A stretch of 64,000 bases of DNA from positions 33,415,058 through 33,479,057 of the forward strand of contig CM047426.1 in assembly GCA_026168455.1 (NCBI GenBank), written 5' to 3'. The translations under genes were made by a program, and so were the position numbers. The stretch is from Theocolax elegans. Taxonomy: Eukaryota; Arthropoda; Insecta; Hymenoptera; Cerocephalidae. Of this stretch, positions 62,208 to 64,000 are shown piece by piece. The number at the start of each line of letters is the position of its first letter. Position 1 is the first letter of the stretch. The notes beneath the pieces were generated by a model that was given only the letters and a program-made list of their open reading frames with translations, was not told where the DNA came from and did not search any database.

Positions 62208-64000
62208 AGAAAGAATCTCGGACTCTCTCCTCCGTGTACTAATCTTGGAGAGATCCGGAAAGAGTAGCTTGCACACCCGGTAGATGAAAGTCCTGAGCTT
62301 AATTAAGATATGTATTTATTTTAATTCCGCTCGGAACGCAGAGAGATGACCACGCGGGTAGAGTAACGCGATTTGCTTACACCCGCTCGATTTTCCCCGG
62401 GGCGTGGAAACCCTGGGAACGAGGGGTAGAGATTTTCAATTGCAGCTAAGGAAAAGGCGGCTCATGTAAATAAAGGTGGAGGGCTCGTTTTTGCTACTCG
62501 AAAGAGTAGCCACCACGTACGTGCCCCGCAAGAAGGTAAACCTCTTTCCCGAAATTAAGAATGCCAGCAATGAGTTTTTGACCCTTGTGCCTTGATTATA
62601 TTCACCTTTTTTTAAGTGACGCGCCAACTGCCTGGATAATGAGGATAAAACATTTTTTTCATACTTACTCACGATTTTTTTTCGTAAAAGCGCAATCCTT
62701 TCAGGTTGCGTACTTTTTTCTTTTTTCATTCTTTATGCGCGAAAGTCGATCCTCGGTATGGATACACATAAGTTCCACTTCACTCTCTATATTATCTTTG
62801 CTCCTTAACTTGAATAAATGCTTTTAAGATCCAACCTCTTTACTTCGTTTCGTTGCTTTTTACTGAAGGTCCTGGTGTATAACTAACTTGGATGTAAGCT
62901 GTATTTTTCTCATATTCAGCCACAATTGCTCTAGTCTTTTTATTAACGGATTACACCAAGGTTTTTCATGATGTGTTTCTACGCGAAAATGAATAAATGC
63001 AATATTGTGTTGTCTCGAAACGCACAAAAATTTTAGTAAAGTTGTTGACTGCGGTACTAAAATGTGTATTAATGTTATTAATTATTTATATGAACATCAG
63101 ATTAAAAATACTGTTACAAATAATATAAATTTTAAGAAATCACTATCATAATTTACTTTTAAATATTTATAGATATGTAAAACAATTTTCTAGATTTTTA
63201 AATAATTTAAACAAAAGTGATAAGAACTAAACCGCATAGTATTATAAAGGTTAAGGATACGGATAAGGATAGCAAATAAATTTTTCGGGTGAAAATGTTG
63301 AGAGGTTGGAGTAGAAAAAGAGAATCCTCGTAGGTCTCCCTCCTTCGCGAGTTATATCAAAGACGAGTGGGAAAACAAGAAGTCGTCGGGCCGAGTTCTT
63401 AATTCGCAGATGCGGTGAGCGACGATAATTGATACGAATGGCGCGCGAAGCGAGCAGCAGCCCAGACAACCCTTTAGCCGAGTGGCGCACCCAGCCCTAT
63501 AAATTAATAAAGTATCCTAAAGTTTATTACAACTTTAATGGAAATAATTATTAAATATTATGCGAGCCGCGGTGTCAAGCGCCACTCGTCGCGCGAGGAA
63601 ACGGCCAAGAAGAAAAGGGGGTGTGCGCTCGCGCGCGTGAGTACTGGCTGCTCTCTTGTCTCCGAAGAATTAAAATATGGCCGGCAGTACGTTCTCATTG
63701 CGGGGTAAACCGTGACGCGACTGACGAAACGCCGGTACATCTGGTGCCCAATGAGCGGAACCGAGACCATCCTACCTTCTCCTCTCTTTCTTTCGTTAAC
63801 AGAGCACCTGTGTCGATAATGCATTACATCTCCGTGACTTCGTCACTCGGTAAACTTGCACCCGTATTATTGTCGAGCATACGTGACTTTCTTGCCTCTT
63901 TGGGACTAGACGGAGGCTGTTGCTGCCTCTACCTTGTGCGCTATTACAGCCGGGTGACTCCGTTTCTACTTTTTCCTTTTTTAAGAACCCTAGCCCAACA
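62208..64000. other. Non-coding stretch to the end of the window
   Basis: Bases 62820-63240 are AT-rich, and 63280-63960 form a GC-richer block. Frames here resemble no known protein. Confidence 0.5.

Overview
The window looks like non-coding nuclear DNA from an insect, most likely a hymenopteran and plausibly an ant. That is an inference from general character: AT-rich stretches alternate with CpG-containing, GC-richer blocks, (GA)n/(CT)n microsatellites are very dense, and many short inverted-repeat transposons are present. I found no gene I can support. No open reading frame shows a family I recognise, most long frames lie in low-complexity GA/CT tracts or overlap on both strands, and many begin with GTG or TTG rather than ATG. 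I saw no intact tRNA, rRNA or CRISPR array. The window is best read as a long intron or an intergenic region.

Layout. Bases 1-11,940 are unannotatable sequence with simple repeats. From 11,941 to 19,312 there is a cluster of fold-back elements: a 638-bp palindromic element (11,941-12,578), a ~290-bp MITE with two internal hairpins (13,617-13,908), an ~894-bp full-length palindrome in a TA site (16,070-16,963) and a ~2.3-kb long-terminal-inverted-repeat element (17,029-19,312). The last has a separate 625-bp palindrome (17,785-18,409) at its centre. Each arm of that palindrome carries a copy of what I read as a small hammerhead ribozyme of the type linked to Penelope-like retroelements. The two copies diverge on opposite strands, and this is the most interesting signal in the window.

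From 19,313 to 37,394 most sequence is unremarkable. Exceptions are two old inverted-repeat elements (27,573-28,580 and 28,703-29,333), a G-quadruplex candidate at 31,030 and a perfect 15-bp-stem palindrome with homeodomain-type TAATTA cores at 31,486.

The stretch 37,395-43,945 is structurally complex. It holds a nearly perfect ~1.42-kb tandem duplication (37,395-38,817 / 38,818-40,244), followed by a second direct duplication of ~545 bp. The second pair is separated by a 1.8-kb element with ~230-bp terminal inverted repeats that contain tRNA-like, RNA polymerase III-type relics. That element holds a piggyBac-like MITE, and the downstream duplicate is interrupted by a ~690-bp element with several 3-nt-loop hairpins. 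From 43,946 to the end the sequence is ordinary non-coding DNA with microsatellites and two strong G-quadruplex candidates (55,651 and 62,170).

There is no gene network to describe. All names and boundaries come from reading the sequence by eye; no search or folding program was run.
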